DNA of 44,304 nt from RGIG4140 sp045638265 (lineage in GTDB: Bacteria > Pseudomonadota > Alphaproteobacteria > CAAHEQ01 > UBA3637): the NCBI GenBank assembly GCA_045638265.1, contig JAZUBA010000032.1, positions 1-44,304 of the forward strand. The letters are read 5' to 3'. The notes below the pieces were generated by a model. That model saw only the letters and a program-made list of their open reading frames with translations, was not told where the DNA came from and did no database searches. Position 1 is the first letter of the stretch. The number at the start of each line of letters is the position of its first letter. Below are positions 17,053-24,764 of the stretch, in pieces. A program made the translations under genes and the position numbers.

Positions 17053-17763
17053 TTATTCCTTTACTTCTGTTTCAGTAGATGTTTCAACTGCAACTGCTTT
17101 TAAACCAGCTGGAAGCGGTAAAGTCGGTTGTTTTGAAATCTTTACTGAATCTTTAATTGTTACGATACCAGAATCAAATCCCGGAACGCTACCTTTGACC
17201 ATAACCAAATTTCTGGCTTCGTCAATAGAAACAACTTCCAAGTTTTGAGCTGTTACTTGTTTGTTACCCATTTGACCTGGCATTTTTACGTTTTTGAAAA
17301 CTTTACCTGGCCATTCACGTTGACCGGTTGAACCGCCGGCACGGTGAGTTCTGGAAACACCGTGAGTAGCGTTGTCACCGCCAAAGTGATATTTTTTCAT
17401 AACACCGGCATAACCTTTACCGATTGAAATACCTGTAACATCAACTTTTTGTCCGACGACAAAGTGATTAGCACTGATTTCAGCACCAACAGGTAAAACA
17501 CAATCTTCAGAAACACGGAATTCTACCAATGTTTTCTTTGGTTCTACGTTTGCCTTGGCAAAATGTCCGAGTTGTGGTTTTGCAACGTTTTTAACTTTTG
17601 CTTTACCGTGTCCCAACTGGACAGCGACATAACCGTCCCGTTCCATTGTACGAACATCAACAACTGTACTGTCAATTTTTAAAACAGTAACAGGAATTTG
17701 TGTGCCGTTTTCTTGAAACAAGCTCATCATGCCGACTTTTTCTGCAATTACTCCTGAACGCAT
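17053..17763 (-). CDS. rplC: 50S ribosomal protein L3
   Basis: L3 is an early assembly protein near the peptidyl-transferase centre. It starts MRSGVIAEKVGMMSLF, the GVMKKYHFGGDNATHGVSR region includes the central extension, and HRAGGSTGQREWPGKVFKNV follows. It has 236 residues with a short acidic tail. It lies 12 bp after rpsJ and 3 bp before rplD, the standard S10 order. Confidence 0.98.
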   Translation of the reverse strand: MRSGVIAEKVGMMSLFQENGTQIPVTVLKIDSTVVDVRTMERDGYVAVQLGHGKAKVKNVAKPQLGHFAKANVEPKKTLVEFRVSEDCVLPVGAEISANHFVVGQKVDVTGISIGKGYAGVMKKYHFGGDNATHGVSRTHRAGGSTGQREWPGKVFKNVKMPGQMGNKQVTAQNLEVVSIDEARNLVMVKGSVPGFDSGIVTIKDSVKISKQPTLPLPAGLKAVAVETSTETEVKE

Positions 17764-17775
17764 AGTCTTTCTTCC

Positions 17776-18084
17776 TTATACTTTAATCTCAACATCTACA
17801 CCGGCAGCGAGGTCCAATTTCATGAGGGCATCAACTGTTTGAGGTGTGGGATCAATAATGTCGAGCACCCGCTTGTGGGTACGAATTTCAAACTGTTCAC
17901 GTGATTTTTTATCAACATGCACGGAACGGTTCACTGTGAATTTTTCAATACGAGTCGGTAACGGAATTGGTCCAACAACTTCGGCACCTGTCCGTTTGGC
18001 TGTATTGACGATCTCACGGGTTGATTGATCCAACAACCTGTGATCGAACGCTCTTAAACGAATTCTGATATTTTGTTCTGTCAT
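17776..18084 (-). CDS. rpsJ: 30S ribosomal protein S10
   Basis: S10 of the small-subunit head is also the NusE partner in transcription antitermination. The core IRIRLRAFDHRLLDQSTREIV, the PLPTRIEKFTVNRSVHVDKKS loop and the TPQTVDALMKLDL end are characteristic. It has 102 residues. It follows fusA by only 17 bp. The tuf gene that usually sits between fusA and rpsJ is missing. Confidence 0.98.
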   Translation of the reverse strand: MTEQNIRIRLRAFDHRLLDQSTREIVNTAKRTGAEVVGPIPLPTRIEKFTVNRSVHVDKKSREQFEIRTHKRVLDIIDPTPQTVDALMKLDLAAGVDVEIKV

Positions 18085-18101
18085 AATAATAACCTTCTTT
18101 C

Positions 18102-20180
18102 TTAACCAGCTACTTTAGCTTTGATTTCATCTGCAACCATTTGCGGAACATCTGCATAGTGTGAGAACACCATTGTGTATTGTGCACGACCTTGGCTCAT
18201 TGAACGGAGTGTGTTAACATAACCGAACATATTTGCCAATGGAACTGTTGCATCAATAACACGAGCGTTACCACGTTGATCCATACCGGATACTTGACCA
18301 CGACGTGAGTTCAAGTCACCGATAATATCACCCATGTAATCTTCCGGAGTTACAACTTCAACTTTCATAATCGGTTCCAACAATTTCGGACCTGCTTTTG
18401 CCATACCTTCACGGAAAGCGGCACGAGCAGCGATTTCAAAAGCCATTGTACTGGAGTCAACGTCATGGTATGCACCATCATACAAGTTTGCTTTAAAGTC
18501 TGTGCAAGGGAACCCGGCCAAAACACCTGTTTCCAAAGAAGCACGCAAACCTTTTTCAACACCTGGGATGTATTCTTTTGGAACAGCACCACCGACAACA
18601 GTGTTTTCAAATACAAAGCCTGAACCTGGTTCTAATGGCGTAAATTTAATTCTGACGCGAGCAAATTGACCAGAACCACCAGATTGTTTTTTATGTGTGT
18701 AATCTTCATCGTATTCACGAGAGATTGTTTCACGATAAGCAACTTGTGGAGCACCGACATTTGCTTCAACTTTAAATTCACGTTTTAAACGGTCAACAAT
18801 GATTTCCAAGTGTAATTCACCCATACCTTTAATAACGGTTTGACCTGTTTCTGTGTTAGAAGTAACACGGAAAGAAGGGTCTTCCATTGCTAAACGGTTT
18901 AAAGCCAATCCCATTTTTTCAACGTCAACTTTTGTTTTCGGTTCAACAGCGATTTCAATAACCGGATCTGGGAAGTCCATTTTTTCCAAAACAACTTTCA
19001 AACCGTCACTACATAATGAATCACCTGTTGTTGTATCTTTCAAACCAACCAAAGCGACGATATCACCAGCTTGAGCTTCTTTGATTTCTTCACGGTGGTT
19101 AGCATGCATTAACAACATACGACCGATACGTTCTTTTTTATCTTTAACTGTGTTTGTAACATAGCTACCGCTTGTTAATGTACCTTGATATACACGTAAG
19201 AAAGTTAAAGAACCGACAAACGGGTCTGTCATAATTTTAAATGCCAAACCGGCAAAAGGTTTATCATCAACAGATGCACATACATATTCTTCCTCTGTAC
19301 CTGCAAGTGTACCTCTTGCTTGTGGAATATCAATCGGAGAAGGCAAGTAATCAACAACTGCATCCAACAACGGTTGAATACCTTTGTTTTTAAATGCTGA
19401 ACCGCAGAATACAGGAATGAAAGATTGAGCAATTGTACCTTTACGAATACATTTTTTCAATAATTCTTTACTTGGTTCATTACCTTCCAAATAAGCTTCC
19501 ATAGCTTCATCATCCATTTCAACGGCCATTTCAACCATTTCACGATAGCAATTTTCAGCTTTTTCTTTTAAATCAGCCGGAATTTCTTCGTAAGTAAATG
19601 AAGCACCCAAATCTTCAGATTGCCAAATAATAGCTCTTTGTTCTAAAATATCAACGATACCTTTAAAGTTTGCTTCTGAACCGATTGGCAAAGCCATAAC
19701 CATCGGGCGAGCACCCAAACGTGTTTTAATCATATCAACACAACGGTCAAAGTTTGCACCGATACGGTCCATTTTATTAGCAAAACAAATACGAGGAACA
19801 CCGTATTTATCAGCTTGACGCCAAACTGTTTCAGATTGCGGTTCAACACCGGCAACACCGTCAAAAACCGTAATAGCACCGTCTAATACACGCAAACAAC
19901 GTTCAACTTCAACTGTGAAGTCAACGTGACCCGGTGTATCAATAACGTTAATACGATGTTCTTTCCAGTAAGCTGTTGTTGCAGCTGATGTAATGGTAAT
20001 ACCACGTTCTTGTTCTTGTTCCATCCAGTCCATTGTTGCAGCACCATCATGTACTTCACCAATTTTATGAGATTTACCTGTGTAGAACAAAATACGTTCC
20101 GTAGTAGTTGTTTTACCGGCATCAATGTGAGCCATAATACCGATATTTCTGTATTTTTCAATCGGAGTAGTCCGTGCCAT
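18102..20180 (-). CDS. fusA: Elongation factor G
   Basis: EF-G is the GTPase that drives translocation and helps recycle ribosomes. The five G motifs are visible: AHIDAGKT (17-24), RGITITSAATT, DTPGHVDF, NKMDR and GSAF. Domains II to V follow, with GMGELHLEIIVDRLKREF and YMGDIIGDLNSRRG being typical. The 692 residues are the normal length for canonical EF-G. It lies between rpsG and rpsJ, 9 and 17 bp away, in the str operon. Confidence 0.98.
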   Translation of the reverse strand: MARTTPIEKYRNIGIMAHIDAGKTTTTERILFYTGKSHKIGEVHDGAATMDWMEQEQERGITITSAATTAYWKEHRINVIDTPGHVDFTVEVERCLRVLDGAITVFDGVAGVEPQSETVWRQADKYGVPRICFANKMDRIGANFDRCVDMIKTRLGARPMVMALPIGSEANFKGIVDILEQRAIIWQSEDLGASFTYEEIPADLKEKAENCYREMVEMAVEMDDEAMEAYLEGNEPSKELLKKCIRKGTIAQSFIPVFCGSAFKNKGIQPLLDAVVDYLPSPIDIPQARGTLAGTEEEYVCASVDDKPFAGLAFKIMTDPFVGSLTFLRVYQGTLTSGSYVTNTVKDKKERIGRMLLMHANHREEIKEAQAGDIVALVGLKDTTTGDSLCSDGLKVVLEKMDFPDPVIEIAVEPKTKVDVEKMGLALNRLAMEDPSFRVTSNTETGQTVIKGMGELHLEIIVDRLKREFKVEANVGAPQVAYRETISREYDEDYTHKKQSGGSGQFARVRIKFTPLEPGSGFVFENTVVGGAVPKEYIPGVEKGLRASLETGVLAGFPCTDFKANLYDGAYHDVDSSTMAFEIAARAAFREGMAKAGPKLLEPIMKVEVVTPEDYMGDIIGDLNSRRGQVSGMDQRGNARVIDATVPLANMFGYVNTLRSMSQGRAQYTMVFSHYADVPQMVADEIKAKVAG

Positions 20181-20189
20181 GAAATCCTC

Positions 20190-20660
20190 CTACCATTTAA
20201 AGTGAGCGAAAGCTTTGTTCGCATCAGCCATACGGTGAGTATCTTCACGTTTACGGATAGCGGAACCACGATTGTTATAAGCGTCTTGTAATTCACCGAA
20301 CAAACGTTCAATCATTGTTTTTTCTGAACGATTACGTGCGGCATTGATTACCCAACGAATAGCCAAAGCTTGTTGGCGATCCGGACGAACTTCAACCGGA
20401 ACTTGGTATGTAGCACCACCAACACGACGGGAACGAACTTCCAAAGTCGGTTTTACATTATTTAAAGCATCCAAAAATACTTCTAAAGCCGGTTTGTTCA
20501 ATTTTGTTTCTAATTCTGTCATAGCACCATAGACGATTTCTTCGGCAACGCCTTTTTTACCGTCATACATGAGGCTGTTCATAAATTTTGTAACAACTGT
20601 GTTATTATATTTTGCATCAGGAGTTACTTCGCGTTTAATAGCTGCGTGTCTACGAGACAT
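20190..20660 (-). CDS. rpsG: 30S ribosomal protein S7
   Basis: S7 organises the 3' major domain of 16S rRNA and contacts mRNA and E-site tRNA. It starts MSRRHAAIKREV. The RVGGATYQVPVEVRPDRQQALAI stretch spans about residues 76-98, and the basic end is GSAIRKREDTHRMADANKAF. It has 156 residues, the usual length. It lies between rpsL and fusA. Confidence 0.98.
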   Translation of the reverse strand: MSRRHAAIKREVTPDAKYNNTVVTKFMNSLMYDGKKGVAEEIVYGAMTELETKLNKPALEVFLDALNNVKPTLEVRSRRVGGATYQVPVEVRPDRQQALAIRWVINAARNRSEKTMIERLFGELQDAYNNRGSAIRKREDTHRMADANKAFAHFKW

Positions 20661-20671
20661 ATTTTTTCTCC

Positions 20672-21043
20672 TTATTTAGGCCGTTTAGCACCGTATAATG
20701 AACGGGCTTGTTTACGTTTAGCAACACCTTGTGTATCAAGTGTACCACGGATAATATGATAACGAACACCAGGCAAGTCCTTTACACGACCGCCGCGAAT
20801 CATAACAACAGAGTGTTCTTGCAAGTTATGACCTTCACCCGGAATGTAACATGTTACTTCAAAGCCGTTTGTTAAACGAACACGAGCAACTTTACGCAAA
20901 GCGGAGTTCGGTTTTTTTGGTGTTGTTGTATAGACACGAGTGCAAACGCCGCGTTTTTGCGGACAAGCTTGCAATGCAGGTACTTTGTTATGTACCGGTT
21001 TTGATTTTCGGGGTTTCCGAATCAATTGGTTAATTGTAGGCAT
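20672..21043 (-). CDS. rpsL: 30S ribosomal protein S12
   Basis: S12 is at the decoding centre, where streptomycin-resistance changes arise. It starts MPTINQLIRKPR. The TTPKKPNSALRKVARVRL segment holds the conserved lysine near 43. ARGxx-equivalent MIRGGRVKDLPGVRYH carries the second conserved lysine and the aspartate that is methylthiolated in some bacteria. It has 123 residues. It is the first gene of the whole ribosomal cluster, with a promoter candidate just upstream. Confidence 0.98.
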   Translation of the reverse strand: MPTINQLIRKPRKSKPVHNKVPALQACPQKRGVCTRVYTTTPKKPNSALRKVARVRLTNGFEVTCYIPGEGHNLQEHSVVMIRGGRVKDLPGVRYHIIRGTLDTQGVAKRKQARSLYGAKRPK

Positions 21044-21066
21044 TTATTTTTCCTTTATTCTACCTA

Positions 21067-21096
21067 ATTAAACTAATCTTTTGCCGACCTTTTCAA
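21067..21096 (-). promoter_or_regulatory. Candidate promoter of the rpsL unit (TTGAAA-18-TTTAAT)
   Basis: On the minus strand TTGAAA (21096-21091) and TTTAAT (21072-21067) are 18 bp apart and would give a leader of only about 17 nt before rpsL. The match is modest for so highly expressed a cluster, so another promoter farther upstream is possible. Confidence 0.35.
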
Positions 21097-21174
21097 GCAG
21101 ACAAAAGCACTCATAACAATATCAACAAAAGCAAGAGTAACCCCTTGTTTTTATTGATAACTTTCATCGTACCG

Positions 21175-21189
21175 TTGACATTTTGTCAA
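21175..21189. promoter_or_regulatory. TTGACA-TTT-TGTCAA inverted repeat between divergent units
   Basis: A perfect 6-3-6 inverted repeat lies in the 381-bp gap between rpsL and the divergent 547-residue gene. It presents a TTGACA on both strands, but neither strand has a convincing -10 box at 16-18 bp. It may be an operator. The rest of the gap (21044-21424) is AT-rich with the two promoters listed. Confidence 0.3.
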
Positions 21190-21368
21190 ACGGATTCCGC
21201 TTCAAAGTGTTAAAATTAAAGCATATTTTCAACCAAATGTCAAGTACTTTTTTAAACTTTTTTATAAAAAAAACAGATATTTTTTACAAACAGACCCGTT
21301 CTAGCGTTTTATCCCGTCCACACACGCCAAGCGACATCGTTTTGAGAAAAAAAAAACACATACAACTC

Positions 21369-21397
21369 TTGAAATACACAAAATTTTATGATATAAT
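21369..21397 (+). promoter_or_regulatory. Promoter TTGAAA-17-TATAAT with extended -10
   Basis: TTGAAA at 21369-21374 and TATAAT at 21392-21397 are 17 bp apart, and TGA directly precedes the -10 box (extended -10). It would start a message about 20 nt before the ATG at 21425, which has a TTGGAGA ribosome site. Confidence 0.8.
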
Positions 21398-21424
21398 ATT
21401 TGCATTCACTTTTGGAGAAATAAA

Positions 21425-23068
21425 ATGAGTTTTATTGTTAATTTTGCGAAATCATTGGGCATTCAACCCAATCAAAATATGTCAATCAGTGAGGCAAAAA
21501 ATGTACTAAAAGCAATCAAAGAAGCTTTAAAAAATCAAATGCCTGCCGAAAAACAACATAAAATTGACAATGACAGCACACTCAAAGAAATGCTGTATAC
21601 TTTTCAAAAACAAGTTAAACGCACAACAAATCCCTCTGTTTATCAATCAGCCGTTGCTTTATTTCAAAATCCGCCCCAAGGGATTATTTGCCGAACACAA
21701 ACCGGCACAGATGCTGAAAACGGATTCAATCCCTCCGGTGATTTTGTATGGCAAACAACGCCCGCTCACACGCCGATTGTTGAACGTTTTACTTGTGATA
21801 TTGACATTTGTTCTCCGCATTTTCCATCCGTATTAGAAAATTTACGCACTTTTATTTTAAAACATCAAGGCGGATTTAAAATACCGTATTTCGGCCATGA
21901 AGAACGTTCAGACACACTCAACTGCTATATGAGAAAACCAATTACACCTGAAATAGCAACCGCATTTTATCAAATCGTTCAGCCTTGTCTGAACACACGT
22001 TTTCATGACAAATTAGACGGCGTTCCGATTTATGCAAACAACAAAATCATCAAAGGCATTAAAATCGGACCGGAATACGCATTAAGCAAAGACAAAGAAA
22101 AAAATCAGGAAATAAGTGATAAAGTAGCTCGTCTGTCAACACAATCCATACAAGGGTTACCCAAAACATTTCAAGGTCAATACATTTTTTTAATGGGGTC
22201 AAGCAACCGTCCCGATTGTTCACTCGGACAAAAATCAGCTGAAATTGAAGTACATCAACTCTGTTATTATCTTGCCGGTTTAGAGGGAAAATCTCCTTTA
22301 ACACTAATGAATGACAAGTTAACAGCGCCTTATGAAAAACACATTGATATTGGCAATTTTTTAAATAAATACAATGATAAACATACCCCCGTAGCGTATC
22401 AAGAAAAATCAAAACAAACAAACCAAGCAATGCCGATAAAATCCACAGATATACCTTCCTCGCAGGCTATTAATTTATGGGGTTTCAAAGCTGCGCCCTA
22501 TTTTGACGTTAAAAACGGCATATTATATTTAAAAGAAGATTTATCACTGTTTGACAAAGCAGGCATCAAACAATTAAAACTCAAAGAAACATTAGGCATA
22601 TCCGCCCGACCGCTCAAAAATACAGCAGGCGAAATTTATGCTTACGCCCCAACGACACTTAATCAATCAGATCAATGGCAACAATTGTTACAAGCCGTGC
22701 AAGCCCATCAACGTAAAGATGAACCAATACAAATGACCCAAGAAGAAGCTCTGCGAATTGCCCGCATGGCATCACAGGATTTCAAAGCCGAGGGTTATCG
22801 TCTGATGTTTCGTGATATAAAAAAGAAACAAACCCACACGGGATTAAATGCCTATGATGAATACAACTCACTCATCAGTCTGCTTCGTGAAAAATATCAT
22901 ATTCGTTACGAACCGATAAAAGAAAACGGTACATGTGCAGGATTTAAATTGATTGGCAACACCTCTCGTAAAGCCATGCAACATTTATTAAAGGCACTCA
23001 AAAATCCTGAAAAATACGATATACTACGTTACAACAACAATACAACATCATCTTCATTCGGCAGATAA
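21425..23068 (+). CDS. Unrecognised 547-residue protein
   Basis: I do not recognise this protein. It has no signal peptide or membrane helix and looks cytoplasmic or secreted by a non-Sec route. The N-terminal 80 residues are helical and charged. Residues about 115-290 form a mixed domain with RSDTLNCYMRKPITPEIA, KGIKIGPEYAL and a Cys/His-containing end (SAEIEVHQLCYYLAGL). This layout faintly recalls HopA1-type effector domains, which is a guess by eye only. A second part begins near 340 (WGFKAAPYFDVKNGILYL) and a helical C-terminus follows. It has its own promoter, stands alone and has no clear terminator; codon use is like its neighbours. Confidence 0.75.
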   Translation: MSFIVNFAKSLGIQPNQNMSISEAKNVLKAIKEALKNQMPAEKQHKIDNDSTLKEMLYTFQKQVKRTTNPSVYQSAVALFQNPPQGIICRTQTGTDAENGFNPSGDFVWQTTPAHTPIVERFTCDIDICSPHFPSVLENLRTFILKHQGGFKIPYFGHEERSDTLNCYMRKPITPEIATAFYQIVQPCLNTRFHDKLDGVPIYANNKIIKGIKIGPEYALSKDKEKNQEISDKVARLSTQSIQGLPKTFQGQYIFLMGSSNRPDCSLGQKSAEIEVHQLCYYLAGLEGKSPLTLMNDKLTAPYEKHIDIGNFLNKYNDKHTPVAYQEKSKQTNQAMPIKSTDIPSSQAINLWGFKAAPYFDVKNGILYLKEDLSLFDKAGIKQLKLKETLGISARPLKNTAGEIYAYAPTTLNQSDQWQQLLQAVQAHQRKDEPIQMTQEEALRIARMASQDFKAEGYRLMFRDIKKKQTHTGLNAYDEYNSLISLLREKYHIRYEPIKENGTCAGFKLIGNTSRKAMQHLLKALKNPEKYDILRYNNNTTSSSFGR

Positions 23069-23199
23069 TTTTTTTAATGTAACACTTGAAGATTAAATGC
23101 ATTACAATACCTTGCATATCTATAATATTTTTTTAAATAATAATATATTACAACTAACAATTAAAGTTTCAAACAAACAATTCTTTTTTGTTTAAAACC

Positions 23200-23215
23200 A
23201 TCAAGTCTACTTGAT
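23200..23215. promoter_or_regulatory. ATCAAGT-CT-ACTTGAT inverted repeat
   Basis: A perfect 7-2-7 inverted repeat lies in the AT-rich gap between two convergent genes (23069-23333). It may be an operator-like site or a weak terminator relic. No gene was seen in this gap. Confidence 0.25.
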
Positions 23216-23333
23216 ACCATATGATTATACGCTTTTATAGCTGATAAAATTTATGTGTTATTTAAGCACAAAATCGGGAAACTATATATAATACAACAAT
23301 TTCTCCATCTTATCAGCAACAAAATAACTACAC

Positions 23334-24515
23334 TTACTTACAAACAGCAAAACGACGATCGTACCTCAAATTGTTGTGTACGTAACCTTGATAGGTATAA
23401 ATAATATACGCATTACAAGAACTATAATCCGTATTCATCCAATTATAAGAACTACCATAAGCTATTTTCATTGCTCTTACATTCGCCGAGATGTTGCTTG
23501 TACTACTTGCTGTCACACTCATTGATGTATCTACATGACAATAACCGATTTTAGCATTACATCCGCTCGGACATATTGTATGAGCACACGCGTAATCACT
23601 TACCTCAACCAGAGTCTTATCTAATGCCTGACAAAAATGATTGGCACTCCACCAATACATCTGTGCAGAAGAAACCACAAATGGAGGATTCGTATTTGAT
23701 TTAGGTGTTTTTAATGTAGGTAATTTACATGTTCCTTTCATACCACTTGTATTTTTCGTACAATAATTAGTGCCATAATTTGTAATATCACAATATTCAC
23801 CCCGATTGCATTGTGCATTAGATGAACACGTTCCTGTCAATGCTTCACATTTACCGGATGTTTCATTATAGGCCGTATCTCTTTTCACACAATAACATTT
23901 TACTTGTATTCCTGTTGTTTCATCCGTCAGTGTTTTGGCTAATCCACCTTGTCCGTTTTTTGAGGTATTCGTAGGGCAATTAAGTACCGGTGATTGATCA
24001 CAATTTTTTGCTAACTTTCCTGAGCCATCAGCATTAAACAGAAGCATTATTTCATTATTATCCTCACAATCAACACCATCTTCAACCGCAACACCATTCA
24101 ATTGTTGCTCAACGATATTCGGCAGATGTTTTGCCTCGGATAATATTTGCTGACAAACCTTTTCAGGAACATCACTTATTTTCGTCCAATATCCTGTTTC
24201 TTCCTGATGACAAGCTCGTTCTTCACTATTATAATTCCCACACCCATAATTAAACGGATACGCTTCTTTTGTAAGTTCACCCAAATCATACGGCTCTCCA
24301 AGTGCTAGCATTTTTTGAGCATTACGAGAAGATAACAAGGTCGTCGCAAGATGTAATGATGCAATATTCATTTCATTCAACACATTAGTCGCCCGATATT
24401 TATTCATGGCATAGGTGTAACCCTGTATTCCACCAATTGAAAGAACACCAATAACGGCTAAAACACCTAGCATTTCAGTCATTGACCGACCGGATTGGTT
24501 GGTATATTCTTGCAT
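23334..24515 (-). CDS. Prepilin-like protein with cysteine knot and lectin-like C-terminus
   Basis: 393 residues. After Gly9 comes RSMTEMLGVLAVIGVLSIGG, a prepilin-type segment with Glu at +5 but Arg at +1, the same class as the 965-residue protein. The pilin-like region that follows shares a VPEKVCQQI motif with that protein (there VDERVCQQM). Residues about 230-270 carry a short cysteine motif (CSSNAQCNRGEYC). The last 110 residues, from WWSANHFCQAL to YDRRFAVCK, have the Trp/Cys spacing of a C-type-lectin-like fold (inference). It is probably a minor pilin or adhesin anchored by its N-terminal helix. The promoter overlaps the end of a 135-bp repeat element. Confidence 0.82.
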   Translation of the reverse strand: MQEYTNQSGRSMTEMLGVLAVIGVLSIGGIQGYTYAMNKYRATNVLNEMNIASLHLATTLLSSRNAQKMLALGEPYDLGELTKEAYPFNYGCGNYNSEERACHQEETGYWTKISDVPEKVCQQILSEAKHLPNIVEQQLNGVAVEDGVDCEDNNEIMLLFNADGSGKLAKNCDQSPVLNCPTNTSKNGQGGLAKTLTDETTGIQVKCYCVKRDTAYNETSGKCEALTGTCSSNAQCNRGEYCDITNYGTNYCTKNTSGMKGTCKLPTLKTPKSNTNPPFVVSSAQMYWWSANHFCQALDKTLVEVSDYACAHTICPSGCNAKIGYCHVDTSMSVTASSTSNISANVRAMKIAYGSSYNWMNTDYSSCNAYIIYTYQGYVHNNLRYDRRFAVCK

Positions 24516-24560
24516 TTAATTTTTCCTGTTTTTATTTAAACATACATAAATTTAATTATA

Positions 24561-24589
24561 ATTATAATAAAAGTAATGTTTTGTTGCAA
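24561..24589 (-). promoter_or_regulatory. Promoter of the 393-residue gene, -35 in the repeat element
   Basis: On the minus strand TTGCAA (24589-24584) and TATAAT (24566-24561) are 17 bp apart. As at 13068-13096, the -35 box is the gene-proximal end of a 135-bp element and the -10 lies just outside it. Confidence 0.7.
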
Positions 24590-24708
24590 CAATTTTTTAT
24601 ATTCTTATGCATTTTTTTTGATTTTGGGTTATTGGCGGAATTGTAAGGGTTATTGTTAAATGGCTGAACAAGGCGGTTTTAGTATGAAATCGTTGCAAAT
24701 AAACAACC
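24574..24708. repeat. 135-bp element with inverted ends, copy 2
   Basis: It has the same length as copy 1 at 13081-13215. The ends (24574-24590 and 24692-24708) are inverted repeats matching at 12 of 17 positions. The interior is the reverse complement of copy 1. Beyond the gene-distal end, TTTATTTGCAAC makes a perfect 12-bp hairpin with GTTGCAAATAAA (24692-24721), as in copy 1. The gene-distal flank is therefore conserved between copies although the interior is flipped. The rest of the 24516-24764 gap appears empty. Confidence 0.78.
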
Positions 24709-24764
24709 CTTTATTTGCAACGCAAAGAATAAAACTATTGTTATTTTAATTTTAAAATCAGGCT

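Noticed and set aside
21183..21428. 81-codon plus-strand frame ahead of the 547-residue gene
   Set aside because: It lies across the promoter of that gene and has no ribosome site; the sequence is low-complexity AT-rich.
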